Positions 14,231 through 27,500 of a DNA stretch of 64,000 nucleotides are shown in pieces (the stretch's first letter is position 1; each line of letters starts with the position of its first letter). Made by a program: the position numbers and the translations under genes. Origin of the DNA: Paramecium pentaurelia (taxonomy: Eukaryota > Ciliophora > Oligohymenophorea > Peniculida > Parameciidae); assembly GCA_905183005.1 (NCBI GenBank), contig CAJJDO010000021.1:690773-754772 (forward strand). Direction: 5' to 3'. Under the pieces are notes generated by a model. That model saw nothing but the letters and a program-made list of their open reading frames with translations. It was not told where the DNA came from and did not search any database.

Positions 14231-17200
14231 ATGTTCATAAATTTGAAAGACACTCTTAATCTAAATTAAGAATTCTTAAGAGTGATTATTTTAAGTCTAA
14301 TAATAAGAAGTGCATCATCACAAACATTGGTATATTCAAACTTTTTTGGAGATTTCTCATATTCAAATGGTATTATAATAATTATATTATTCAGATTGGT
14401 TTATCTAAGGTACTTACTCAGGCCCAGTTTCATATTGTGGATCAAGTAAAATATTTGGAGGCTCTCCTGAATTTTCATATAATACTCATATAATCAAGAC
14501 TTTTAATTTACCACCTCATTATTAGTTAAGGTTTTAATTTAAATTTTGGCAGTACAATTTTATAATTGATTGAAGTCTCGATAATTGGGGAGGAGAATAT
14601 TTGAAAGTTTATGTTGATAATGTAGAAGCACACGTTCAATCATATTCTTCAGAATACAGTTTACCAAGTATTTGTGGTACTCCAGGATCTAGTTATGGGG
14701 ATGGAACAGCTAGTGTTTCTAGAGTTTTAACTCATTATAGTTCTACTGCTCAAATACTTATTAATGGTTAAGAAAATTACTGGGGCATTTCTGAATTTTA
14801 ATTACTGGTAGATAAATGTGCAACAGGATGTTAGATATGCGATGCAAGTAAATGCTATTTATAAAAACTTTACATTAAAAAACTGGATCCAATAAATTTT
14901 GATTCTACTTACGGTTGGATTTATGGTAATCAAAATATGAATACATATGCAGTTTGTCTAGGTATATACCTAAGTCAATTTTAGACTAAAATTATTTGAA
15001 ATCTCCAAGTTCTGATTTAACAAAAATTATACCATTAACTAATCATGATAATATAAGTCTAAGACTTAAAATAATGACTTTTAATTCAGATCCTCATTCT
15101 GTGCAGGTTTTTATTGATAATGTACTTGTATTAACATCTAATTTATCAAAATAAGTATATACATAAACTGACTTTTGTGATGTTATGACATTAAGTTAGA
15201 TCTAAATTTTAGAATATTAACATACAAAATCTACAATATAAATTTAAGTTGTTTCCACATGGTCAGCAAAATATTATTGTGTTCCTACTTAATATTCAGC
15301 TTGTTAATCAATTTTAGGAATTAGTGATTTTGAACTTTTTATTCATCCTTATACTTCTAATTCTCATACATGCACTGATTAAAATAATATTCCATTTGAT
15401 GGTTGTTTCTCTAATATTTATGATTGTGTAGTTGGATGTAGTATTTGTGTAAAAGGAGTTTGTATAAAATGTAAAATAGGATGGGAATATTAAAAATAAC
15501 AAAGAATATGTATGCCAATATGTGGAGATTCTATTATTACTCATTTGGAAGAATGCGATGATGGAAATATAATTCCATATGATGGTTGTTATTTATGTAA
15601 ATTTTCTTGTTAAAAGTTCTGTAAAATATGTAAGTTTGGAAAATGTTTAGAATGTCTATAATCATATAAAATGATTGAAAATAAGTGTATTTATATTTAT
15701 AATTATTATGATGGTCCTCAATTTAGATAATAAATAGAATTTAATAATTAAATTACAAATTTTATAGAAAATGGGTTTTATTAGCATATATTATTAAATG
15801 ATTATTAAAGATCTCTTTAGTAAATATAATAATTAGACTGTAATCAATAATCTTATGGAATATTTGGTTATTATTATAATTAATGTAGTATTGATAGAAT
15901 TATCAATTGTAAAATATAACTATTTGATATTTGTTTGGAATGTCAATCATATTATTATTTATAATCAAATATGAAAGAATGTAATCCAATTTGTGGAGAT
16001 GGTGTAATAGTAAAAAATGAGATATGTGATGATTAAAATAATTTTCAGTTTGATTTTTGTTATAAATGTTAATAAAGTTGTTAATTAGAATGTAAATAAT
16101 GTAATTAAAGTTAATGTTATGATTGTATTGATGGTTGGTCATTAATAAATAATAATTGTTATTAAATATGTGGAGATGGAATGTAAGCATTCAATACATA
16201 AGAATAATGTGATGATGGAAATTATGAACCTTATGATGGATGTTATGAATGTAAATATGAATGTGATTAAAACTGTTTTTATTGCTCTGATTATAATATT
16301 TGTATGATTTGTAATTAATACTTTAAATTGATTGATAATACATATTGTGTTCCTATATGTGGAGATGGTATAATTGTATAAGGTCTTGAAGATTGTGAAG
16401 ATTTAAATGATATTCAGTATGATGGTTGTTATTAATGCATTTATTAATGTGAAATAAATTGTACAAAATGTAATTAAGGAATATGTTAAGAATGTATAGA
16501 GGGATTTGAATTAACATTATAAGGTTGTTAAAGAATTATAAATTATTATTAAGACGAATCTGATATAGATGATGAATTTATTAAAGTATAAAAATAATGT
16601 GGTGATGGATTAATATCAAATGATGAATAATGTGATGATTGGAATTACTTAAATAATGATGGTTGTTCCAATAATTGTATTATAGAGTTTGGTTGGGTTT
16701 GCAATGATGAAGAACCTAGTAAATGTTATTAAATTACTAATATCTTGCTTTCTTATTTAAATTAAACATACTAACATTAATATGTTAAGTTATCATTCTC
16801 GAATCTTGTAAAATTGAAAGAACCTTCTAAAGATATTACAGAATCATTAATTTGTCTAATAGATAATTTAGAATAAAATGAATATAATATAACTATTTAT
16901 CCTGTAATTGATTTTGATGATGTTCAATTTGTAGCTGCTATGTTTGATATCAAAATTAAAATATTTTAACCAATGTAAACATAACCAAATNTCTTTAGTA
17001 AATATAATAATTAGACTGTAATCAATAATCTTATGGAATATTTGGTTATTATTATAATTAATGTAGTATTGATAGAATTATCAATTGTAAAATATAACTA
17101 TTTGATATTTGTTTGGAATGTCAATCATATTATTATTTATAATCAAATATGAAAGAATGTAATCCAATTTGTGGAGATGGTGTAATAGTAAAAAATGAGA

Positions 17201-19455
17201 TATGTGATGATTAAAATAATTTTCAGTTTGATTTTTGTTATAAATGTTAATAAAGTTGTTAATTAGAATGTAAATAATGTAATTAAAGTTAATGTTATGA
17301 TTGTATTGATGGTTGGTCATTAATAAATAATAATTGTTATTAAATATGTGGAGATGGAATGTAAGCATTCAATACATAAGAATAATGTGATGATGGAAAT
17401 TATGAACCTTATGATGGATGTTATGAATGTAAATATGAATGTGATTAAAACTGTTTTTATTGCTCTGATTATAATATTTGTATGATTTGTAATTAATACT
17501 TTAAATTGATTGATAATACATATTGTGTTCCTATATGTGGAGATGGTATAATTGTATAAGGTCTTGAAGATTGTGAAGATTTAAATGATATTCAGTATGA
17601 TGGTTGTTATTAATGCATTTATTAATGTGAAATAAATTGTACAAAATGTAATTAAGGAATATGTTAAGAATGTATAGAGGGATTTGAATTAACATTATAA
17701 GGTTGTTAAAGAATTATAAATTATTATTAAGACGAATCTGATATAGATGATGAATTTATTAAAGTATAAAAATAATGTGGTGATGGATTAATATCAAATG
17801 ATGAATAATGTGATGATTGGAATTACTTAAATAATGATGGTTGTTCCAATAATTGTATTATAGAGTTTGGTTGGGTTTGCAATGATGAAGAACCTAGTAA
17901 ATGTTATTAAATTACTAATATCTTGCTTTCTTATTTAAATTAAACATACTAACATTAATATGTTAAGTTATCATTCTCGAATCTTGTAAAATTGAAAGAA
18001 CCTTCTAAAGATATTACAGAATCATTAATTTGTCTAATAGATAATTTAGAATAAAATGAATATAATATAACTATTTATCCTGTAATTGATTTTGATGATG
18101 TTCAATTTGTAGCTGCTATGTTTGATATCAAAATTAAAATATTTTAACCAATGTAAACATAACCAAATTTAACTGTTACTTTTAATACTTAAATTATTGA
18201 TATAAATGATATATTAATTAATTAATAATAATAATAATTATTGTTATAAAAACCAAATGTTTTAGATAGCTCATAATTATAAGCAGCTAATTCATTTTAA
18301 GAATTGGGAAATAAATTGATGTTAGGATTAGGAATTATATCTATAATAATGCTTTTATTTGGAAGAATAGATTTAAGTTTAGAAATTTTAGATACTTTAT
18401 TATTTTAAACATATTTAAAATTTATAAATGTCAATTATCCTTAAAATCTATAAATATATTTTGAATCATCCGATTTTGTATCAATCAATCCTATACTAAT
18501 TAATTTTAAAATTTCTGGAATTTTTGATGAAACCATTGGTGTCAATTATATTTAAAGCTATGGAAAATTATCAGAATATTAAGTGAATGCTGATTTATTT
18601 ACAAACATTAAAGGTCAAATTCTTTAATTATCTGTTATTGTTTTCTTATTGATGTTCTCAAAGTTATATCAGAAAATGTTTCTTGATTATTGTTTTACTT
18701 CAAAATATTTTTATTGTATAAGAAAAAGTAAATCAAGATGCATTGAATTTTTAGCACTGAAATATTATTAAATGATAAAAAAATTATTAGGATTAAAGAA
18801 TCTTTTTAATCTTGGAGGATTAAGATAAATTTTTTATGCAAATAGTTGGGATTTACTTTTTAAAGTAATTTTATTTCTTAAATCTAATAATCAATATGAT
18901 TATCGAACTCTATTATCTTATCTCTTTAGTATAGGGAGTTTAATTTTAGTGATCTTTTTTCTCAGTTCTCACTTTTAGAAATAAAATGGGAAAATTAATT
19001 TAACTTATGTTAGAAATGAATAACATGAAGGTGTTATCTTATTTAAAAAACTATCATTTATAATAATTTTAATTGTATTATAGAATGCTGGTGCTTTCTA
19101 ATGTTTAATGATGGCCGTATTAACATTTAGTTATATTGGATTAGTTTTTACAATTAAACTTATAAAGTAGAAATTTGATTTATTTATTGTGATTTGGATG
19201 GAAGCTCCTGTAATGTTATTTACTATTACAAGTATATTATATTGTACTGATTTTTAATAACATTTGAGTCTTGATTAATAAATTTTATTAGGTTTTGGAT
19301 AGATAGGAATTTTATTAATTAGCTTATTAGGTCCTGTAATTAGATTCAATTATATTATGTATAAATAAATTAAAGCCTATCTTTCAAAAAGAAAACAGAA
19401 TGAGATACTTTAGTTGGTTACCTAATCTAATTTATTTGCAGTTGTAGATATGTGA
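14231..19455 (+). CDS. Large cysteine-rich multi-pass membrane protein with CGDG...CDDGN (DUF4215-like) repeats
   Basis: Starts MFINLKDTL with a hydrophobic signal-like stretch (FLRVIILSLIIRS). Introns at 14370-14394, 14552-14575 and 14962-14984 restore frame. An N-terminal lectin-like region (residues ~45-380) leads to about five repeats of the form CGDGxI...EECDDGNxxPYDGCYxCxxxC, the myxococcus cysteine-rich/DUF4215 pattern. The last ~400 residues contain several hydrophobic segments, so it is probably a surface protein with a large extracellular Cys-rich part. The contig join at 16991 duplicates 15814-16990 and adds 1178 nt, breaking the frame in this assembly. Joining 14231-16990 to 18169-19455 and removing introns gives 3975 nt, 1324 residues, ending at TGA 19453-19455. 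The convergent gene at 19917 is its paralogue. Ligand or function unknown. Confidence 0.85.
14370..14394 (+). other. Spliceosomal micro-intron, 25 nt
   Basis: GTATTA...TTCAG in the first large Cys-rich gene. It splits the Asp codon of the Asn-Asp-Trp tripeptide after its first base. The paralogue on the other strand has a 23-nt intron (23531-23509) at the same codon and phase, which supports both. Confidence 0.85.
14552..14575 (+). other. Spliceosomal micro-intron, 24 nt, carrying an in-frame TGA
   Basis: GTACAA...TGAAG. Without removal the frame contains TGA, although length 24 would keep frame. The paralogue has an intron (23330-23308) at the same place, just after the Phe-Trp pair and before the Asp-rich strand, in the same phase. 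The conserved position is the main reason to call it an intron and not a premature stop. Confidence 0.8.
15814..16990. repeat. First copy of 1177-bp exact duplication inside the Cys-rich gene (join at N 16991)
   Basis: Repeated at 16992-18168. It covers part of the DUF4215-like repeat array and the start of the C-terminal region. Counting both copies would wrongly double the number of Cys-rich repeats. Confidence 0.92.
16992..18168. repeat. Second copy of the 1177-bp duplication
   Basis: Exact repeat of 15814-16990. The inserted 1178 nt (copy plus N) is not a multiple of three, so the reading frame is shifted across the join in this assembly. Confidence 0.92.
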
Positions 19456-19916
19456 TTAATAAATCTACATATATTATAATTTTTGTTTATACATTTTCGT
19501 TTTTCTATTTAAATATATATTTAAACATTAGTAAGGATTACTGATTCCATTTCAATACCTATTATTGTTTTCCAATTTGAATATATATATCAACTTATAA
19601 TAGACTATTCAAATTAAAAAAAAGTATTTATTTGTAAAATTAATATATCACTAATAATTGGAATTATTGTAAAAGAAAAAATCAAAAAATTTTATAATAA
19701 AAATAAAAAACGTTAAATGTTAACTTTATGTTTTATTCAAAATATTAATTTAAAAAATAATGAATAATTAACTATTCGATATAAAAATTTAATTATAATT
19801 TAATTAAGAAGATAATGATCCAAAAATATGATTATTTTTAGAATTAATTAAGAAAATTATTAATTTCTTATTTAATTATAAGTAATTCATCATTGAATTA
19901 AATAATACATTAGAAT
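19456..19916. other. Convergent intergenic spacer between Cys-rich paralogues
   Basis: 461 bp of very AT-rich DNA between the two facing stop codons. Nothing recognisable; it must hold the 3' ends of both transcripts. Confidence 0.6.
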
Positions 19917-22900
19917 TCATGTTTATGTAAAAATTTTTAATTACTAAACTTGCTCTATGGGTTTATTCTGTCGGAATAATTTTTTGGCATTATGATAAAA
20001 TTATATTCCAAATTTTATTAAGGGTCCTAATAAACCAAAAATTAAAATGCCTATTTATATAAAACCTAATAAGAAATAGATATCTGTAGTTAAATATTTT
20101 TGTAATTCATGACAATAGGCTAAACTGATAAAAGTAAAAGCCATTACAGGAGCTTCAAACCAAATGATAAAATTAACATCATTTGATGATGTAAATTTAA
20201 TTAATTTTATTAAACCAATATAACAAAGGATTAAAGATGTAAGCATAACACATTGAAAAATAGGTTGATTTTAAATGCATATTAAGATTACCAGAAAAAT
20301 AAGTTTTTTAAATAAGTTAAGAGCATCAAGTTATTAAAATCTTAAATCTTTTAATGTAATCATAAAGTTCTTTCGTTAAAAATATGTGATTAATATTACA
20401 CTCACAATTATTAAGCAAATAATACTTATTATATTGGAAATAATGATCCTTATTTCTTCTTTTTTATTTGAAACTAAATAATTGAGTACTTTAAAAATCA
20501 AATCCCAACTATTTGCATAAAATATTTATAAAATTCCTTTAGAATTCAAAAAAGAAGATCCAATTTTTGACAACTTTTTGAGAAGAAAATAACTCTTAAT
20601 TATTATCCATTCAATCTATTTATTGTTTTAAGTTTGTTTGGTTTATAATAATGATTGAGTAAAACAATTATTTTAAATATATTTACTAAAATAATTAAGG
20701 AATATATAGATTATTATACAAATTATTAGTTGAGTAATTTAACCATAAATATTAATTAAAAGATCTGCATTTAAATTATATTCATAAAGTTTATTAACAC
20801 TATTAATATGATTATCACCAATTAATTTATCAAAAAATTAAGTTATTTTTAAAGCATTTAAAACAGGTTCTATAGTTACAATTTCAGATGATTCAAAATA
20901 AATTACAACATTATGAGGGAAATCTACATTTATATATTTCAAATATGACTGATATTAAAGAATATCAAATATTTCAGTAAAAGATCCAATATCTCCAAGG
21001 ATTAAAAGGATAAAACTACCAGAGCCTAATCCAATAGTCATCCAAAATGAACATGTATATAGTTTGATAGCTGTTGCAATTTGAAACTCAGTCAAAATTC
21101 TTGGAATTTATAAATTTATACTTTTTGATTTGGTATCTAATTAAAAATCATTTAAATCTAATAAATTTTCATTAATGGATACTTTTAATATTGGTTAATC
21201 AACCTATGATTAATAAAACTATATTTCAAATTCATAGATTGGATAAAGTAATTTAAATTGATCTATTGAGATTACTTCATTAACTTTAATACTGTATTAT
21301 TGTGAAGGAATGTTTTAAATAAAATATCTGATATTATCTACAAAAGATGTTGTATACTCTTTTAAACGAACTTTATTAGTAAAAGATAATGAAACATATT
21401 AGATTGAATTTTTATTATTTTATAATGTTAAAGTAAAAGAAGTAAGAATAAAGCATTCACTATGTGTTAGTTTATTTTAACAACTCCATTCTTTTTCTAT
21501 TTAACATTAATTAGAACATCCATCAAAAGGAATATTATTCCCATCATCACATTATTCATTCTAAGAATTGATTATTCCATCTCCACACAATTGTATAAGA
21601 TTTTGATCACTTATATTATTACTTTAAATTATAATTTCTTAATTTAATTCTTATTCTTCTAATTATAGTTGTATGCATTGCATAGTTTTATTATCTAAAA
21701 TACTAAGATTATCACATTAACTACATATGTTTTCTTTTTCACAAGTGATACAACCATAAGAACATTAGAATTAACATTAATTACATCCATCTGAAGGATC
21801 ATTATTTTCATCATCACAATCTTCTAATCCATTAATAACTATACCATCTCCACATATAGGTTTACATAAATTATCTTCAAGTTAAAAATAATCATTGCAA
21901 ATAAAACAATTATTATTATCAATACAATAAAAACAATTAGGAATACATTCATATTAACATTGAAAACATCCATCATTTTCTATTTGATTATCATCATCAC
22001 ATTATTCTATTGATGATAAAGCTACTTTTCCATCTCCACATTACTAATAACATTTATTATCCATTAATATCCATCCTTCTTAACAAAGTATACATTAATT
22101 ATAATTGCAAAACTAACATTCTATTTAACAGCTGTTATTATAGTTATAACATTCATCTTATTAAATATTATTGTAATTATTGAAATACTTAAATGGAGTA
22201 ATTAGACCATTATTACAAATAGATATACATTATTTTTTATTCAAAGACAATCGAAATTAAGAATCACATTATAAACAATATCCAAATCTACATTATAAGC
22301 AATTTAATGGACATGAATAAGAACATTAATGACAACCATCATAAGGGATAGTATTACCATCATCACATTCTTCTAAATTAGTGATTATCTAATCTCCACA
22401 AATAGGAACACAATCTAATTATATTATTCTAAATTCCCATCCAATCTAGCAATCAAAACAAAGACCTTATATACAATTCTTACAGCCTTCTACACAATCA
22501 TATTCAAAGGCAAAACAACCATCGAAAGCATTTATATTGTTATCCATACATATCTTATTATTGCTATTTTTATTTATATATAATTGAAAATCTCTAATTC
22601 CAATCAATTACACAAAACTATTACCTTCAACAGTAATCTTTATTGATGAACTTGAATGAATATAATCCATTATTAAAATAGAATTTAATGATATATATTA
22701 ACATAACCCAGAAGGATATTATGTCCATCCTTCATTATACTGAGTTTTATATACAATATTGTCATCAATTTTTACTTTAATTTCTGTTGGACTTGAATTT
22801 CTAATAATAACTTTCAATTAAATGCTTATAGTTTAGTGATTATCTAATTAAATTACTTTTTCTAAATAAGTTCCGGAAACATAAGTAAAAAAATAATCTA

Positions 22901-23677
22901 CTTTATTGATAATATTACCTATACAATAAGATGCAGATATTGAAACTAAATTATTATATGACCAACCCTCTGAATTACTTACAGTAGTAATTGTTTTCTA
23001 AACAAACTATTCAATAATTAACTAATAATCATAACATTTTGCATTGTAACAAAAATTGCATCCTGTAGGGCATTACTCAATAGATAACTCAAAATTTGAA
23101 ATTCCCCAAACTCCACGTTAAGCAACAAACATTATTGTAACAGTTGGACTTGAATGCTCTAATGTTTTAGATATTAAGAAAGTCTCATCTTTTACAGCAT
23201 TATCCTCGCATAAGTTATTTTAACTTAAACTATGAGAATAAGTAGCTTAGTGAATAATTTAGTAATCAGCATAAACATAAAATTAATAATTATTCCAATC
23301 ATCAATTCTAAATTATGGAATTATAAATACCTCCAAAACTAAAATAAAAGACTTATTGCATTATGGGGATTTAACTCAAAAGTTTTGTAAATCAATAAAC
23401 TATAGTCATTCAAATTGCATTGATTTATTTTAAGTATTTATTAGGTATTGCACATTGATATTGTAGCTAAACAACCGCATAAACACTAATATGTTTCTAA
23501 ACCCCAATCTATAAGTAAATATTACTTGTACCATTTATTGATGAAATACTATTGAAATTTTAATACACAATTATGGAATTCGAGCAGGAGAGTATAAGTA
23601 ATATTAGAATCAGTACTTTTTCCTATTTCACTCTAGTATTATAATTTTACTTATATAAGCTTATTATTTCGAACCAT
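19917..23677 (-). CDS. Large cysteine-rich multi-pass membrane protein, convergent paralogue
   Basis: Start ATG 23677 (MVRNNKLIQ). After a 28-nt intron (23650-23623) comes a clear signal peptide, KVLILILLILSCSNS. Further introns are 23531-23509, 23330-23308 and 22918-22898. Exons sum to 3666 nt, 1221 residues, stop at 19917-19919. The order matches the gene at 14231: lectin-like N-terminal region (YVYADYQIIHQATYSHS), about four CGDG...CDDGN/CDDDN...DGC repeats, then a hydrophobic C-terminal third with segments such as LTSLILCYIGLIKLI and WFEAPVMAFTFISLAYC. Likely a secreted-then-anchored surface protein. Three introns are shared with the paralogue in position and phase; the signal-peptide intron was not found there. 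No frame defects seen. Confidence 0.85.
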
Positions 23678-24567
23678 TCTCTTAACTCAGTTAAATTAAA
23701 ATAAAAAATATAGATCGCATCACAGATAAAAGAAATTTAATAATGAGATTGAAATATATTAAAATAGATGAGAAATATTTAGTAATCTTTTGAATAATGT
23801 ATGTTAGTCTAATGATATCATTTTTCTTTACATTTATACTCAAATTACTCTCAAAATTTGAATATTGCAAATTATTCTTTAATGTTATTCTACAAACATT
23901 GTAATTATTTACCTATTAATTTATTTTGCTTCATTTCTTATGCTAACTGAAAAGTAAGTCCTAATTAGATTTTTTTGATGTTGTTAGCTATTTAAGAAAT
24001 CATAACAATTTACTTCAGTAAAACTTTTTTACATCAATACATTTCCATATGACCCGATACTATATAGAAAATTAAAGCCTTCTTTTAGCTCAATTAATGG
24101 ACAAATAAAATAAAGTTACGATTCAAAATTGAGTTAAGAATATATGCAATTGATTTAATAATATTTTCAAAAAAAATGATTAAAATTAATATTAATAAAT
24201 ATTTTAATTCACCTATTTTAATTTATCTTCATAAACAAATTAGATTCCTCAATCAATAATTAAACCATTTAAATTCAACAATTCCAGCTTTATTTGGTTA
24301 GTAAATCAAAACTAAAAAAAATTTTTAAATCCTAATTTAATTAAATTAATTTTACTAATAAAATTTTAATAAATTATTTTATAGAATAATAAATTTTCTA
24401 TAAATAAATGTTCATTTAATCAATAATTTTATCAAAATTATCTTTAAAATATACTTTATAAAAATCTAATATAAATATTTGAATTATATATAAAAGGTAG
24501 AATTCATGGATATTAAGATATTTAATATATGTAATAATTATTATTCTAATATATAATGTAGAAATTT
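23678..24567. other. Intergenic, no gene seen
   Basis: AT-rich DNA between two minus-strand Cys-rich genes. It should contain the promoter of the 19917-23677 gene and the 3' end of the 24568-30045 gene. No signal can be named. Confidence 0.5.
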
Positions 24568-27500
24568 TCATGTATTTTCAAAATCTCCTATTGTAAAGAT
24601 TCGATGGTCAACCTAATTTGGCCGAGGTGGTACAAAAAAATTATAAAATTTCTGTGCATATCTCCTCAGTTTTTTATACTTTTTAATTAAAAGCATCCAT
24701 TGTTGAATAGCGTCAATTATTATTTATATTACTAAAATAAAACTTATATTGCCAATGCAAATCCATCCAATAATTGATCGCAAGTCATCGCTTAAAATTT
24801 TTGATTCTTAATCAAAAACTAACCCTAAGATAAATAATATTGCAATTGCTTTGTTAATCTCACAAGAAAATTGTTTAATGAACTCTTTACAGTCATCTAG
24901 TGGTTTAAAAACAAATAAATATATAATTTATAAAATAGACAAAATTAATAAATTAATTGTCTGATAAACGGGTGTTTGATAACCAAATATTAAAATAAGA
25001 ATGAAAGATAATTTTTAGATGAGACTTATTGCATTATAATATTTACTATACATTTTATTTTTAATTCCTTCAAAAAGAGACATATACTTAAATTTATTTT
25101 AATTTCTCTCTAATAAAATATTAGGATCACCACATTTCATTGTAACTAAGTATATAGTAAATAAATATATTCCTAAAGCAAATAATGCTAAATAAGAACT
25201 CAATTTAACTAGATTATCTTAAGAATCTAATTCTAAAGCTGATAGTTAAAGGGTCATTGAAAATGAATAATCATACGCAGTTGCAATAAAAGTTCTTATT
25301 ATACCACTGTAAAAGAATTCCTAGACTATCATACAGCACAATTCCAAAATATAAATTTTCAGAGCTAGAAACCAAAATTTGCATTTCAGTTCAAAATTTA
25401 ATTTTCCAGGTATCTCATTGTAATATTTCAATCTAATCCTAGATAATATTATTGGAACAATATTAGATATTATATAAATTCCCAAAAGAGAAAGCCAAAC
25501 AATTACTATAGATGATCCATTAATGATAAATAAGGAATTCATATCATCCTATTATATTTTCTCTGGTATTGGTTTTAGTTTTTCATAAGCAATATACGGA
25601 TCAATTAATTATTATAGTTTCAAATATTTAGAGATAAAACTAAGTTAAGCAAAACCAAAAAACTCAAAAAATGATTACAGATTATAAGGATACTAAGTGT
25701 TGATATATTTTAAGTAAGATAACATCTGGATGGTATCTAATAGATTATAAAATATTTCTAAACCACCAAATAATATTGCTCCCCCTGCCATAACAGCCAT
25801 TATATACAATAATATCTAATTACTAGATGTAGCTGTTCCAACCTAAGCAATATCTGATTCATCTATTTGAATATATTCCTGAATAACAGTCTCAATTTCA
25901 GTTGTTATTTATTAGTATCCTTAATGTGAAATAATTTGAGAGGCATTGTAATATTTAATTAAAAGTCTTTCATTTTTTGTACTTCGATTAAATAGGATCT
26001 CAATGATTAGTGAAAAATTAACATTATTATTATTATTTAATGAATATTATGTTTATAGTTAGTAAGGAATATCTATTGGATTAATTGTTAATTAATTTTT
26101 GATGTAAAATTTTATTGATTTTTCTATCATACTATATTAAGTAACATTTAAAAGTACATTATATTCTATTTTAAATTTTCTAATTTTGTTATACAAGGAA
26201 GTATCTCCATAACTGAATAATAGTGGAACAGGATATTCTGGAATGATACATATTCCATTTTAACAAAGGAATTTCTTCTCAATTTTACAAAATTAATTAC
26301 ATCCATCTCCTGGTAATAGATTTCCATCATCACACTCTTCCTCTGAAGTTTTTAATGAATCTCCACATTTAGTATAACATTTATTATTAATTTAATCAGG
26401 ATAATAACCACTATTACTTTGACATAATTAACATTTATCTAATTTATTGTTTTAATATCTACAGCTTAGGCAATTAGAAGCACTAGTTTTACAATCTAAA
26501 CATTATTCAGCACATTTAACACATTAATTTTATTATATGTAAAATCCATAATTGCATTTTATACACTCTAATTAATTTAATACTTCATTCATTTGACATT
26601 CAATGCAATTATCAGTACATTTAAAGCATAATGAAGACTTAAGTAAAGTATTGATGCAAGTATAATTTTAATCAATTTAGCAATTAGAACAACCATCTCT
26701 AAGAAGATCATTTCCGTCATCACAATCTTCTCCAAATGTCCAAATATTATCAGAGCAGTTTTTATATTGGCAATCCTTAATAATTTTACCTTCATCTGAA
26801 TTACAAGGCCAACATTCTTAATTTTCATTTTCAAAATAGCCATTCTAACAAATACATGTGTTTTTCTCTTTTTTTCTATATAATTATTGATTACAACTTA
26901 GGCAATTATCAGATATTTAAGAGCATGTTTAACATATTTTATTACATAATTAACAATTATTATTGAATTCAAAATAGCCATCTTCACAAACGCATTAATT
27001 TTTGGTCAAAACTAGGTGTTCTATTTAATTACATAGAGTACAAAATAATAAATTATTACATATTTTACATTTATTATCACATTACTCACATGCTTAGTCT
27101 TTTTCATAATAGCCTTCTTTGCAAATACATTAATTATCAATTAATAATTGATTTAAGTCTTTGCAAGAAGTACAAAAATTTGAATCATTTATGCATGTTT
27201 AGCATTTATTAGAACATGAAATACATGATTAATTATCATAATAAAACTAATCAAAACAACTAAGACAACTAGTCGGGTCGTTACAGATTTAGCAATTCTA
27301 TATACATTGAATACATTCTCCTTAGTCATTCATAAAATAATTATCAATACATTTAGGTATTGTACATAAAGCATTTTATAATATATAACCATCTTAACAT
27401 TAAATGCATTCATCATTTGAATTACATTTTTTACAAAATTAAGTGCATAATTCACATTTAAAATTACTAATGTAATATCCTTCCTTGCATTAGCATATCC

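Noticed and set aside
14552..14575. Premature TGA making the first large Cys-rich gene a pseudogene
   Set aside because: The TGA lies in a 24-nt GT...AG segment matching an intron at the same position in the paralogue.
15903..16190. Minus-strand ORF of 95 codons, also at 17081-17368
   Set aside because: It is antisense to the Cys-rich repeats of the plus-strand gene, and the two copies are the same DNA duplicated at the contig join.
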